Positions 1 through 11,297 of a stretch of DNA of 64,000 nt are shown piece by piece (position 1 is the first letter of the stretch; each line of letters begins with the position of its first letter). The translations under genes were made by a program, and so were the position numbers. The DNA is taken from contig JAWHQI010000049.1 of the NCBI GenBank assembly GCA_033032865.1, positions 1,984,001 to 2,048,000 on the forward strand, given 5' to 3'. The notes under the pieces were generated by a model. The model saw nothing but the letters and a program-made list of their open reading frames with translations, ran no database searches and was not told the DNA's origin. The DNA comes from Dactylorhiza incarnata. Lineage: Eukaryota; Streptophyta; Magnoliopsida; Asparagales; Orchidaceae.

Positions 1-480
1 GGCTGGTCGAGAGAAAGAGAGACACTGGAAGGGGCGGCCTCCTTGGCCGATCGAGAGAAAGAGAGGGAGAGGGAGGGTTCGGCCTCACCTTGGCCGATCG
101 AGAGAAAGAGCGAGAGAGGGAGGGTCCGACCTCCTTGCCGATCGAGAGAAAGAGAGGGAGAGGGAGGGTCGGCCTCCTTGCCGATCGAGAGAAAGAGAGG
201 GAGAGGGAGGGTCGGCCTCCTTGCCGATCGAGAGAAAGAGAGGGACCGTAGAGAGGGAGGGAAGGAGAGGTCGGCTAGTGCAAGAGAGATTAGATTAGGT
301 TTTTTTTTTCTTTCATCAATTCTACTAAATCCCTTATCAAAAATGCCTTATATAAGGCTCACAAGAGTTCACGCTAAACGCAGCCCAATCTAAAAAAGAC
401 ATTGGCTAAACACAGGCCAAAGTAAAAAGAGTTCAAATTAAAATACACCAATAATTTAAATGTTTCAAAATTTAAATGCT
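1..480 (-). repeat. G1 left LTR (3' LTR), cut by the window start
   Basis: This stretch matches about 12597-13104 closely, including the minisatellite, the T-rich run and a palindromic TATA region (GCCTTATATAAGGC at 345-358). It lies just beyond the stop codon of the minus-strand G1 polyprotein, so I read it as the 3' LTR. The inner border is uncertain because no clear polypurine tract is visible between it and the stop codon at 495. Compared with the right copy it carries about 29 extra bases near 385-413 and one minisatellite unit fewer. Confidence 0.65.
46..265. repeat. 43-47 bp minisatellite inside the G1 left LTR
   Basis: Five units start with GCCGATCG at 46, 93, 137, 180 and 223 (spacing 47, 44, 43, 43). 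Each holds purine-rich GAGAGAAAGAGAGGG text followed by GGTCGGCCTCCTT. Because 43 is not a multiple of three, all forward frames give Arg/Glu-rich pseudo-proteins; these are not genes. Confidence 0.9.
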
Positions 481-494
481 TCAAATATAAAATA

Positions 495-1073
495 TTAAGT
501 CTTGTGCCGAGGGCGGAGGTTGTAGCGATGATGGCGACGGGAGTCCTTGGTTGGATGACCTCCCTCATCCGTAAGCGTGCTTGCATCAAAATCTTCAAGT
601 TGTGGGCCATCGTCTCCATCAATCCTCCCCCGCCCAAAAGAACTCAACACCGGTGAGTTGGACTGAGCGTAGCGGCGGAGGAGAGCTTCATCAAGCAAGA
701 TCACCTCAAACTCGGGTAACCACGAGTCGTCAGAAACCGGACGACCACGCCAGCGGATCAAATAGCGCCGACTATCACCTGTGGGAGTGGAGAGCACCTC
801 GTTGCGGAGAATCCCGTCAGGCACAAATGTGGTTCTGGGGAACCTAGGAAAAGCGTTAGCCGAATAAGCAGAACAAATATCACCACCAACCAACGTACCT
901 CCCGCGGGGACCGTGGAAGAGGACGAACCAGGCACCATCTCACCCCCCAACCCAGTAGAACATGTGGTAAAATTAAACGGGCAGATAGATAAATCATGCG
1001 GTGGAGAGATATAATGCGTTAAATCCGACACGTTGAAAATAGGAGAAATTCCCCAATCAGAAGGTAATTCCAA
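495..1073 (-). pseudogene. G1 polyprotein C-terminus: integrase tail and chromodomain
   Basis: The minus-strand reading has a short integrase-tail motif (SPIFNVSDLTHY), a proline/glycine-rich linker and then a chromodomain-like stretch (LRNEVL...YLIRWRGRPVSDDSWLPEFEV...LLRRY). Such domains end the integrase of plant chromoviruses and are thought to steer integration by binding modified histones. The last part is acidic, then basic (RRHHRYNLRPRHKT) before a TAA at 495. It continues from the integrase fragment to its right after a break near 1074-1094. It belongs to a decayed element with no complete pol. Confidence 0.75.
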
Positions 1074-1094
1074 AAGAAATGCATTATCACCTAA

Positions 1095-1898
1095 TCATTT
1101 TAAAATTTGAAACGGACCGGCTCGCCTATTAGCCAACTTCTTTATGGTGCCCGAAGGCATCCATTCAGGGACGAGACGTACCATTACCAAATCACCAACT
1201 TTTAGGGGGGAGGCTCTTCGATGGATGTTAGCGTGCGATTGGTAAGATGCATATTGAGTGGTGAGAGTGTCTTTAACATGCTTATGTAACTCGTGAATAT
1301 GAGACGCAAAATCCTGTGATTTATAAAAATCTGAAATAAAAGCATTAAATCCGACGTTCTTCATGATCATGGATGGGTCGGCGTACCTACGAATTAATTT
1401 ATTAACGGAGCCAGACGGCATCCGCTCAGGGACTGACCGGACTAAACCCAAATCACTAATTCTAGCGTAGGACAGTCTCAGATGGGAGTTGAAGTGTGTG
1501 CGACGTATTTTAAAATGAAACACTAACGTCCTAGATACATGAGGACTGAACCCATGTGCTACATGACTTGACCAGACTACGGAGGATAAGGGGACTAAGT
1601 CAGGTGGCACGGGGGCCTTATAATAAAAAATGATTTGAAAGGATTCCAACTTTGTAGCTATAATTTTATATTTTAAATACTCTCGCTTGGCATGAAGATA
1701 TGCCAAGGAGAACCGCTCATCAAGAACCATAGAGTTGATCACTCCGGGATGTGCAAGGATGTGTGAGCGACACAACTCAAGAGGCCTTTCGATAGTCATT
1801 AATGTGTGGACATGAGGGTCATCAAAAGGCGGTGGGTAAATGCATGCAAATGGGTGTGGTATATGTATGTTTAAGTGACACCACATCCAGAGGCACAA
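1095..1898 (-). pseudogene. G1 integrase C-terminal (GPY/F) fragment with a duplicated module
   Basis: The C-terminal third reads KVGDLVMVRLVPEW...KLANRRAGPFQILK, the GPY/F region that ends Ty3/gypsy integrases. A diverged second copy of the module (LVRSVPERMPSGSVNKL...YADPSMIMKNVG) occurs about 260 bp upstream in the same reading. The D,D-35-E integrase core is not recognisable. The first 150 residues resemble nothing I know and could be filler from another sequence. No functional protein is expected. Confidence 0.6.
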
Positions 1899-2205
1899 TG
1901 GGAAAGGACTCAGAATCGGTCGTAGTCGAGGTCAAAAATGTAGGCGGACACGCAGAAAATTGAATAGTCAAATGTGATGCGTAGTCAGATCTACGTGGTG
2001 CGGTGACTGCAAAGTGAATGGACCCAGATGGGTCGGCTAGCACCAATTCATCATGTTTGGGTGAGTTAAGACTTCTTGGAACACCCACTAATTCATTATA
2101 TAATTTTAAATCCACGTTCATCCTAGGATGGGTAGTCGCACGAACTATAGCAGCGAGGTCTTTGGGAGATAAGAATGTTAAAAAGTTCATAACTTCGTTC
2201 CCCAC
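1822..2205 (-). pseudogene. G1 internal region of unknown identity
   Basis: An open reading of 127 codons lies between the protease and integrase remnants, where RT and RNase H would be expected. I find no RT motif such as a DD pair or an FxFDDIL-like box and no RNase H motif. It may be internal sequence that replaced pol in a non-autonomous derivative, or decayed pol beyond recognition. Confidence 0.3.
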
Positions 2206-2211
2206 ACTAGA

Positions 2212-3309
2212 TTAAAAAATGTTAGCACTCCCAAAGGGAGTGGTATCGGGAGCACGAAACCTAGGACGACCCCAAAAGTGATGGTCAACAAGCATAGGAA
2301 GGACAACCCAATGAAACCACTCATCTCGTCCCGCGGTGGTAACGGGTTCCATACCATACTTCAAGGTCGGGACTGAAGTAGGGGGGACCCAAGCAACCAT
2401 AAATGGGTGACGGTTCAACGGGGAAGCTAACACTAGCATATGGTCCACTAGCGCAGAGAATGTGCCCACACAACTATTACCAACAGATAACGGATTGAAC
2501 CACTTGTCCTCCCCACTAGAAGACACAGGAAACTCACTAGCCTTAATCCCGCTATCAAGAGTGTAAGAAGATAATAAGGGTCGCCCCATCTCTTCGGCTT
2601 TCTCACCAACATCATCAGAATCACTTGGCTCTAGTTCAGAAATTTCAACAACCTCCGAAATGATCTCGGGATGACCAACAAGAGGCTCCCTAAAGCTAAT
2701 GGGATCATGTAAAGGTTGACTAATCAGGGCAACCTCAGTCTCAGACACTAAGCCAATCGTGGGAGTATCAATAGGGACAATATGGCCTATGGGCAGGCTA
2801 GGACTAACCGGACCAGTCTCGGGTTTAACGGTTAAGCATAAAGTGTTCGTTTCTGAGCGGCTAATACCGTCTATAGGTTGATTTTGACTAGTGGTGTCAA
2901 CATCCCTTTTCGTTGCTAAGCATAGGGGTGTCAACTCAGCAGGGCTACCAATGTCCCCAGATGGGACCGATGGCTTCGTAGGCGGAGTGGACCTAAGAGA
3001 TATAAGCCGACTTTGATGCATGAAGTCTAAGGTGTCATCACGATCATTGTATATAATATCATGGCTAGCAAGCCAAGGGTGTCCTAACAACACATGGAAG
3101 TCCTTCATAGGAAGGACATCACACCAAACACGCTCAGAATAGGCTTTAATGGTGAGGGGGTACCAAACATCGTTGGGACACAAAAATAACACTCTCATCC
3201 GAACACACAAGGTGGTATGGGCAAGGATGTGGTTCGGTGGTCACCAACATCCTAGACACCGCGTTTTCCGTTACAGCGTTGGTATGACAGACTCTATCAA
3301 CGACCAACC
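2212..3309 (-). pseudogene. G1 protease (retropepsin-like) C-terminal part and linker
   Basis: The minus-strand reading includes VWCDVLPMKDFHVLLGHPWLASHDIIYNDR, typical of the second half of plant Ty3/gypsy aspartic proteases, followed by a long acidic linker. Continuing upstream on the minus strand past 3210, frame-shifted text resembles the active-site half. It runs directly into 11298-11486 when C1 (3310-11297) is removed: KWCRLVVDRVCHTNAV joins to TTEPHPCPYHL. The catalytic D-S/T-G triplet has decayed (VVDRVCHTN where VIDGGSCTN is usual). The copia insertion and other breaks make it a pseudogene. Confidence 0.7.
3305..3309. repeat. TSD of C1 (CAACC), left copy
   Basis: CAACC directly precedes the TGTTGG start of C1 and recurs at 11298-11302 after its CA end. 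This is a 5-bp duplication as expected for Ty1/copia integrase. Confidence 0.9.
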
Positions 3310-3486
3310 TGTTGGAGTTACCATTGTGATCTAGAAGTGGTCAAACATGTAATGTCACTGCCAACGCGATATGAGCCTGCAGGGTCGCACATAAGAGCAT
3401 GTGGAGAAGTTGGAAGATTGACTGTGTTGGTAAAGGTTACCAATCACCATCTAGAATGGGGAAAGTCCAGCAAATGTTGCTGTTTG

Positions 3487-3775
3487 AATTCGTCGGGTTT
3501 ACACGGATAGAATTCGTCGGATTCGTCGGATTCGTCGGATTGTTCCGTGGAATCTCGACGAATTGTCACAGAGACCCTTCACTCGCCAAATGTTGCCGTC
3601 TGATTGGATTCGTCGGAATTCGTCGGATCATTCCGTGGAATATCAACGAATTGTCACAGAGACCCTTCACTCGGCAAATGTTGCCGTCTGACATGATTCA
3701 TCGGAATTTGTCGGATTGTCCCGTGAAAACTCGACGAATGCTGTTCCGTGGAATCCCGACGAATTGTAACAGAAC
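3487..3775 (+). promoter_or_regulatory. C1 U3 tandem array of inverted ATTCGTCGG/TCGACGAAT units
   Basis: About three degenerate units of 85-115 bp each carry ATTCGTCGGA copies, a TTCCGTGGAA core, then TCGACGAATTGT and a shared tail (GAGACCCTTCACTCGG, AAATGTTGCCGTCTGA). The inverted halves can pair. The array ends about 60 bp before the TATA box, a typical place for U3 enhancer elements. It is repeated at about 10471-10757 in the 3' LTR. Confidence 0.7.
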
Positions 3776-3837
3776 CCCCAATTCTGCTGTGTGGTCTGCG
3801 GATAGCGATTCTTCTAGAAGCCTGTTTATGCTTTGGG

Positions 3838-3846
3838 TATAAATAG
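3838..3846 (+). promoter_or_regulatory. C1 5' LTR TATA box (TATAAATAG)
   Basis: A canonical plant TATA box about two thirds of the way into the LTR and downstream of the U3 array. The same sequence is at 10822-10830 in the 3' LTR. Confidence 0.75.
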
Positions 3847-4322
3847 ATCTTCTTTTAGGGTTCTCATAACTGACGAAAGGTTTAGCCGACGGAAGCGTTC
3901 CGCTCTCGCCCGAACCCTAGACAGAAGGTGTTCCGTCCAGTTCGCCTCCGCCGACCTCCTCTCCGGCGATCGTCGTCGTGATTGTTCTTCCTGGAGCGAA
4001 CCTAGCAGTTCGTGGAAGTGCAAGGTGCAGTTGTTCTTCCTTCCGAGTTGCGTGCGACGTGATTTGGCGTTCTCCCGGCTCGTGTGGACTTCTGTAGAGA
4101 CGTAGACAATATTCTACGCGAGGACTCGCATAGCCGACGACAGGATTCAACTCGTGGAGCATCTAGGTTGGATTTGATCCAATCCCACTAAGGTAATTTT
4201 TGCCTAGTATTTTTATTAACTTCTTGATTCAATATTCATGGCCCGATCAAAGTCTTTTGGGTTGTTTATCTTTATTTCCGCCGCGCCTACATGTGATGTA
4301 TGGTTCTAGAAAAACCCAACAG

Positions 4323-4335
4323 TGGTATCAAAGCG
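4323..4335 (+). promoter_or_regulatory. C1 primer-binding site (tRNA-iMet)
   Basis: TGGTATCAAAGCGAG follows the LTR end with a one-base gap. It matches the complement of the plant initiator-Met tRNA 3' end (TGGTATCAGAGC) with one change. Confidence 0.85.
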
Positions 4336-5360
4336 AGGTTCTGGTCATGGATGTTGTTTCAGAAGTTTGGTTATTCCAGTACGTGCAAATCTAGGTATCT
4401 AGAAGCGTTCTAAATGTCAAGATTTCTTCCTGGAACATCAAATGTTGATGATTTTTCAAAGGGGGTCTTGGTACCCCGCCAGGAACGTTTGGGATTTCGT
4501 GGTTATTTCTAATTGTTAGAAATTGTTGTCTCCTTAGCAGTAACCGTCCCTCAAGTGGTTAATGAACCCTTGTATTGTTTTGGATTTTGAATCCAACAAT
4601 GAGAGACGAGCTTGTCTATTGCTTTAAGTCGAGTTGTCTTTGCCTTTGTCCAATGCATGTAAATCTGAAGATTTGGAAGAGTTCTAAATGTCCAGATTTA
4701 GCCCTTTCGTCTATCAAAGGTTGATAGTCTTATGTTGTGCACATAAGGGATACATGTGGATTTTAGAAAATTGTTTTTCTGTTGATGTGCACATTAATCA
4801 AATGTTGATCATGGTTAAGTGTTAACTTGCTATTAAAATCCCTTCATCAAATATTAAGTGTTCGGATGCCTTCCGATGGATGACACTCTTCCTGCCTCGA
4901 TCGATGAAGTGTGGGCTTGCCAAAGCAAGGTGCATTAATCTATCTTGGTAAGGGTGCGAGCGGATAATTGTGATATCCCACTGTCGACATCGGGTCTAAC
5001 TTAACTAGGTGACCTCAAAGGTTGAGTGCGTAGAGGCATAGGGTTTGCATGCACCATATGATGAATGCGAATAAGGAGTTATTCACCAACCATACAAGAG
5101 TTGCATGAGGATGCAATTGGCAAGCGTTGCCTACCTAAATAACCGCATTATGAGAGGAACGCCAAAGCGGACTCGTGGTGTTGGTGAAATACGGATCTTG
5201 TCCACTAAGAGAGTAGCTCGCATGGACTCTCCGAATTGATAGTGAGGGCTATCAATTTGAATAAAATAGTGGGAGTATTTAATTGAAGTCCAAATTAAAA
5301 TAAATTGTATTTTGAAATTAAGGTACTGATTAAATTCTGCATGAATTCTCGTAGAATTCC
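4336..5360 (+). other. C1 untranslated leader
   Basis: About 1 kb between the primer-binding site and the gag start codon. No recognisable ORF, RNA gene or repeat was found. Leaders of this length are common in plant copia elements and should hold packaging signals, but I cannot locate them by eye. Confidence 0.6.
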
Positions 5361-8300
5361 ATGGCAAGTGGTTCACATTCCACCTTGTCCCTGAGAGCCA
5401 TCCTTGAGAAGGACAAGCTTAGTGGGACGAACTATATGGACCGGTATAGGAACCTGAGAATTGTTCTCAGGCAAGAGCGAAAGCTCTACGTCTTGGAAGA
5501 AGAAGCCCCCGAGGTGCCGACCGGGAACTCGTCCCGTGTTGATAAGGATGCTTACAAGAAGTATACCGATGACGCCTTATACGTTGAGTGCCTTATGCTT
5601 GCCACCATGAACTCTGAGCTTCAGAAGCAACACGAGAACATGGGGTGCAAGGAGATTGACGAGCACCTCAAGAAAATGTTTCAAGGGCAAGCTCGTCAAG
5701 AGAGGTTCGATGTCACGAAGGCATTATTTCAGTGCAAAATGGGAGCTCGAGACTCGGTTGGTACTCACGTACTCAAGATGATTGGGTATATAGAGAACAT
5801 GGAGAGACTGGGTTTTCCTCTGGGTCAAGAGTTGGCCACAGATCTTATCCTGCAATTGTTGCCGGATAGTTATGAGCAGTTCGTCTTGAACTATAACATG
5901 AATGAAATAGACAAGACACTGCCCGAGCTCCTAGGCATGTTGCGAACTGCCGAGATAAATATGAAGAAGGCCAAGCCTGCCAGTCCCATATTGATGGTAC
6001 ATAAAGGAAAGGGTAAGGCCAAGGGCTTCAAGAAGATAAAGGTGGGACCTAAGTCACATCTTGAGCCCAAATCTTCTGCGCTGAAAAAGAAGAGCACCGT
6101 GAAGGAAGGGAAATGCCATCACTGTGGCAAGGCTGGTCATTGGAGAAGGAATTGTCCTTCGTACATTGAGGGTCTGCAAAAAATGAAGGGAGGTATGACT
6201 TCCGCTTCGAATATTTACGTTATAGAGATAAACCTTTCTGCTCCTTCATCTTTGGTATTGGATACCGGATATGGTTCTCACATTTGTACAAATGTGCAGG
6301 AACTGGGAAGGAGGAGATTGCTAAGTAAAGGAGAGGTGGACCTGCGCGTCGGCAATGGAGCAAGAGTTGCTGCTGTAGCCGTAGGGGTTTACCGTCTTTC
6401 TTTACCCAGTGGGCTTGTAATAGAACTTAATAATTGTTATTTTGTTTCGGCCATAACTAGAAATATTATATCCATTTCATGCCTTGACATGATTGGATTT
6501 TCTTTTATAATTAAGAACAATTGTTGTTCTATATTTAAGAATGATGTTTGTTATGATGTAGCTCAATTGTTTAATGGTCTTTATGTTTTGAACCTAGACC
6601 ATCCGATCTATAATGTAGATAATAATAAAAGACTAAGAACAAATGACTCAAATCCTACATACCTCTGGCATTGTCGTTTGATCCATATAAACGAGAAGCG
6701 CATATCCAAGCTCCATAAAGATGGACTATTGGACTCATTTGATTATGAATCATTCGAGCGATGCGAGTCTTGTTTTTTAGGCAAGATGACTAAAGCCCCT
6801 TTCACTGGTTATACTGAGAGGGCTGAGGATCTTTTGGGTATAGTACATAGTGATGTATGCGGACCCATGAGTTCTATGGCTAGAGGTGGGTATTTCTACT
6901 TCGTTACATTTACTGATGATTTCAGTAGATACGGATACGTGTATCTTATGAAGTGCAAATCCGAAACTTTTGAAAAGTTCAAAGAGTTTAAGAATGAAGT
7001 GGAAAACCAATTGGGTAAAAAGGTTAAAGTACTCCGATCTGATCGAGGTGGCGAATACCTGAGTCATGAGTTCCTTGATCATCTGAAAGAGTGTGGTATT
7101 GTATCACAGCTCACTCCACCTAGGACACCGCAGCATAATGGTGTGTCTGAGAGGAGAAATCGTACTTTGTTAGACATGGTACGGTCGATGATGAGTCATG
7201 CAGACTTGACTGTTTCTTTTTGGGGTTTTGCTTTAGAGACTGCTGCAATAACACTGAATCGCGCTCCAACGAAAACGGTTCTAAAGACACCATATGAGAT
7301 ATGGACTGGGAAGCGTCCTAGTATGTCATTCATTAAAATTTGGGGCTGTGAGGCATACGTACGACGTCAAATGCCTGACAAGTTGGAACCCAAATCAGAT
7401 AAGTGTTATCTGGTGGGATATCCTAAGGAAACGAAAGGATATTACTTTTACCTACCGTTTGAGGGCAAAGTGTTTGTCGCAAGGACGGGTGTCTTCTTGG
7501 AGAAAGAGTTCTTGTCAAGAAAGACGCAAAAGGTAGAACTTGAAGAAGTTCAAGAACCATAAGTAATGAATGAACCAGAATTGGATTCTGAGCCAGGACT
7601 ACAAGATGTTGTAGCTAGAGAACCTGCTCAAGAGACACAAGTCCTACGTAGATCTGGTAGACCAAGATTTGAGCCTGAGAGATATGGATTTCTCATGTCT
7701 CAAATAGGTAATGTGTTGCTTATGGATCATGATGATGAACCAGCGACCTACCAAGAGGCTATGAATGGACCGGACTCCGACAAATGGCTTGAGGCTATGA
7801 AATTTGAAATGGACTCCATGTATACAAACCAAGTTTGGAACTTGGTGGAACCACCTGAAGGGGTACGACCCATAAGGTGCAAGTGGGTCTTCAAGAAGAA
7901 GACCGACATGGATGGGAATGTACAGACATTCAAAGGGCGACTGGTGGCCAAGGGTTTCAAGCAAATTCATGGTGTTGACTATGATGAGACCTTTTCCCCT
8001 GTTGCCATGGTAAAGTCCATTAGGATATTGCTTGCTATTGCTGCGTATTATGACTACGAGATCTGGCAGATGGATGTCAAAACGGCTTTCCTAAATGGAA
8101 ACCTCCTTGAGGAAGTGTACATGACACAACCCGAGGGTTTTGTATCCCCAAATGAAGCCACTAAAATATGCAAGCTGAATAGGTCCATCTATGGATTGAA
8201 ACAGGCCTCTAGAAGTTGGAATCTTCATTTTGATGAGAAGATCAAAGAGTTTGGTTTTGTCAAGAACGAGGATGAACCGTGTGTTTACAAGCGAATCAGT

Positions 8301-9317
8301 GGGAGCATTGTTGTCTTCCTGATATTGTATGTAGATGACATACTGTTGATCAGGAATGACATACCTACCCTGAAAGTTGTTAAGAACAACCTAGGGAACT
8401 GCTTTTCTATGAAGGACTTGGGTGAAGCGACTTACATACTTGGTATTAAGATCTATAGAGATAGATCGAAGAAGTTGCTGGGTTTGACCCAGAGTACGTA
8501 CATTGAGAAGGTGTTGAAGCGGTTCAACATGCTTGAGTCCAAGAAAGGATTTTTGCCCATGTCTCATGGTGTAAATCTCTCTAAGGACCAGTGTCCAAAA
8601 TCTTGTGAAGATAAGGAGCGCATGAAGTTGATTTCATATGCTTCGGCAATTGGGTCAATCATGTATGCAATGTTATGTACTCGACCCGATGTCTCTTTTG
8701 CTTTGAGCATGACTAGCAGGTATCAGTCTGATCCTGGTGAATGTCACTGAATAGCCGTAAAGAATATCCTGAAGTACTTGAGAAGGACTAAGGATGTATT
8801 CTTGGTGTATGGTGGAGAAGAAGAGCTCGTTGTAAGTGGTTACACGGATGCCAACTTCCAAACTGATAGGGATGATTCGAAGTCTCAGTCAGGGTTTGTG
8901 TTTTGCCTGAATGGAGGAGCTGTGAGCTGGAAGAGTTCCAAGCAAGAGACAGTTGCTGATTCTACAACTGAGGCCGAGTATATCGCTGCGGCAAATGCAG
9001 CGAAGGAGGCTGTATGGATTAGGAAATTCATCGGCGAGCTAGATGTAGTTCCTAGCATTGTTGGTCCCGTAGTTCTCTACTGTGATAACAATGGTGCAAT
9101 TGCACAATCTAAGGAACCTAGATCACATCAGCGCTCCAAGCACATACTTCGGCGGTTCCATCTTATTCGTGAGATTGTCGAACGAGGAGATGTGAACATT
9201 TGCGGAGTGCCGACTGAGGAGAATATTGCAGATCCACTGACAAAGCCTCTCGCACAGAGAAAGCATGATGGTCATACTAGATCAATGGGTATACGATACC
9301 TGAGTGATCAACTCTAG
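5361..9317 (+). pseudogene. C1 gag-pol polyprotein, one frame with two nonsense codons
   Basis: The frame runs 1,319 codons from ATG 5361 to the stop at 9315. Order: gag (residues ~1-230), CCHC zinc knuckle CHHCGKAGHWRRNC (~250), protease LVLDTGYGSHIC (~300), GAG-pre-integrase (WHCRLIH...CESCFLGK), integrase core with HSDVCGP, LRSDRGGEY and NGVSERRNR as the D,D-35-E residues, then RT (WVFKKKTDMDG, MDVKTAFLNG, YGLKQAS, LYVDDILLI) and RNase H (GYTDANFQ, STTEAEY, YCDNNGAI, ADPLTKPL). TAA at 7560-7562 separates integrase from RT, and TGA at 8748-8750 probably replaces a Trp codon before RNase H. The frame is the same on both sides of each stop. The encoded proteins would have carried out reverse transcription and integration in virus-like particles. 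Apart from the stops all key catalytic residues are present. Confidence 0.93.
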
Positions 9318-10293
9318 TGGGAGTCTTGTGGGTTGCATGTAAAATAAATATTCTGTTGGCTGTTTATTATTTATTCATATGATGAATTGTGTACCAATTA
9401 TTTCTTTTTACAATTAATGGCAAGTTCTTTTATTACGATATACTGTTTCTATATGATAGAATAAAATTCGTGATAAATACCCTTAGAATGTTCGCTTCCA
9501 TAGGACATCAAGTACGTAACTTGAATGTGAGAGCCTATGATTTCGAAGCTTCATTCTTAAAAGGTCCCTGGTCGAGGTATCATCATAGAAGCTAAGGGTG
9601 ATGATGATACATTAAGACTAGCATGTGTGTTGACTGATGACCGGTTCTCGCAGGTCATGATATTGTGATATCAAGTCATCACGTGGGTACTTGTTAGTGA
9701 ACAAGTTGTACTAGACAGACCCAACCTGAGACTACTTTGTGGATTGTTACTTAAAAGTGTCACAAGTAGGTCTCATTTGACAATGGTGTTGTGGTCCTTT
9801 GACCTGAAGTCACAGCATTCATCGAGTGAGGAAGAGCGTGCTTTGATGTCATCTAAAGTCTTCCTTGAAGAAGGTTGATGATAAGGGTGGTCGTTGGGTA
9901 CGTTATAAATCATTTGGGTGTTTGGGTGTGAGCAGATATTGGATTTGTCCTCCTATATAACAGGAGTTGCATCCATGGGCCCCTTGATGGAATTGGACTG
10001 GGAAATGCATGGCCATGCTTGGTTGAGTCAATATGTGATATTGAGCTCACCATTCTCTGGAAGTCCATTCTAGATCAAGAAACTTGGATTGAGCTATTAT
10101 GAGGGTGACACGGTCCATGCCTCTAGTTCTTTTCGGATGTAAGGGACAAAGGGACAAAGAAAACGCTGGAACATTGGTCATAAAGGCTTATGAGTTATGA
10201 ACTCTTATTGCTTGGGGAGCAATGATGCATTGCTAGATGCCGCTCATTGTTTGTGAGGTTTTTGTTTGATACTTTCAAGATCAAGTGGGAGAC
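9318..10293 (+). other. C1 3' untranslated region and polypurine tract
   Basis: About 975 bp between the RNase H stop and the 3' LTR, with no plausible coding frame. It ends in AAGTGGGAGAC directly before the LTR at 10294, which fits the plus-strand primer site of copia elements. Confidence 0.7.
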
Positions 10294-11297
10294 TGTTGGA
10301 GTTACCATTGTGATCTAGAAGTGGTCAAACATGTAATGTCACTGCCAACGCGATATGAGCCTGCAGGGTCGCACATAAGAGCATGTGGAGAAGTTGGAAG
10401 ATTGACTGTGTTGGTAAAGGTTACCAATCACCATCTAGAATGGGGAAAGTCCAGCAAATGTTGCTGTCTGAATTCGTCGGGTTTACACGGATAGAATTCG
10501 TCAGATTCGTCGGATTCGTCGGATTGTTCCGTGGAATCTCGACGAATTGTCACAGAGACCCTTCACTCGGCAAATGTTGCCGTCTGATTGGATTCGTCGG
10601 AATTCGTCGGATCATTCCGTGGAATCTCGACGAATTATCACAGAGACCCTTCACTCGGCAAATGTTGCCGTCTGACATGATTCGTCAGAATTCGTCGGAT
10701 TGTCCCGTGAAAACTCGACGAATGCTGTTCCGTGGAATCCCGACGAATTGTAACAGAACCCCCAATTCTGCTGTGTGGTCTGCGGATAGCAATTCTTCTA
10801 GAAGCCTGTTTATGCTTTGGGTATAAATAGATCTTCTTTTAGGGTTCTCATAACTGACGAAAGGTTTAGCCGACGGAAGCATTCCGCTCTCGCCCGAACC
10901 CTAGACGGAAGGTGTTCCGTCCAGTTCGCCTCCGCCGACCTCCTCTCCGGCGATCGTCGTCGTGATTGTTCTTCCTGGAGCGAACCTAGCAGTTCGTGGA
11001 AGTGCAAGGTGCAGTTGTTCTTCCTTCCGAGTTGCGTGCGACGTGATTTGGCGTTCTCCCGGCTCGTGTGGACTTCTGTAGAGATGTAGACAATATTCTA
11101 CGTGAGGACTCGCACAGCCGACGACAGGATTCAACTCGTGGAGCATCTAGGTTGGATTTGATCCAATCCCACTAAGGTAATTTTTGCCTAGTATTTTTAT
11201 TAACTTCTTGATTCAATATTCATGGCCCGATCAAAGTCTTTTGGGTTGTTTCTCTACTGCGCCTACATGTGATGTATGGTTCTAGAAAAACCTAACA
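10294..11297 (+). repeat. C1 3' LTR
   Basis: Starts TGTTGGAGTTACC and ends AAAAACCTAACA, followed by the TSD CAACC at 11298-11302. It includes the same U3 array (about 10471-10757) and TATA box (10822-10830) as the 5' copy. Confidence 0.95.

Larger units (their letters stand above)
3310..4321 (+). repeat. C1 5' LTR
   Basis: Starts TGTTGGAGTTACC and ends AAAAACCCAACA. It contains the ATTCGTCGG/TCGACGAAT repeat array at about 3487-3775 and a TATA box at 3838. The 3' copy at 10294-11297 lacks about 8 bp near 4271-4280. Confidence 0.95.
3310..11297 (+). mobile_element. C1: complete Ty1/copia retrotransposon inserted in G1
   Basis: The element is 7,988 bp, with LTRs of 1,012 and 1,004 bp, an initiator-Met primer-binding site right after the 5' LTR, a single gag-pol frame in copia order (gag, protease, integrase, RT, RNase H), a purine-rich tract AAGTGGGAGAC before the 3' LTR, and perfect CAACC TSDs. 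By eye the LTRs differ by roughly 15-20 substitutions plus an indel of about 8 bp, so the insertion is moderately young. Two nonsense codons in pol make this copy defective unless complemented. The lineage within copia is not assigned. Confidence 0.95.

Noticed and set aside
43..393. Arg/Glu-rich open frames over the GAGAGAAAGAG repeat (also 12433-13033)
   Set aside because: They exist in several frames at once and only reflect the minisatellite in the G1 LTR.
1822..2205. RT remnant between G1 protease and integrase
   Set aside because: No RT motif could be found in the reading, so it is left as unknown.
4200..4394. Small open frame over the C1 5' LTR end and primer-binding site
   Set aside because: It crosses functional LTR and primer-binding-site sequence, and has no motif.
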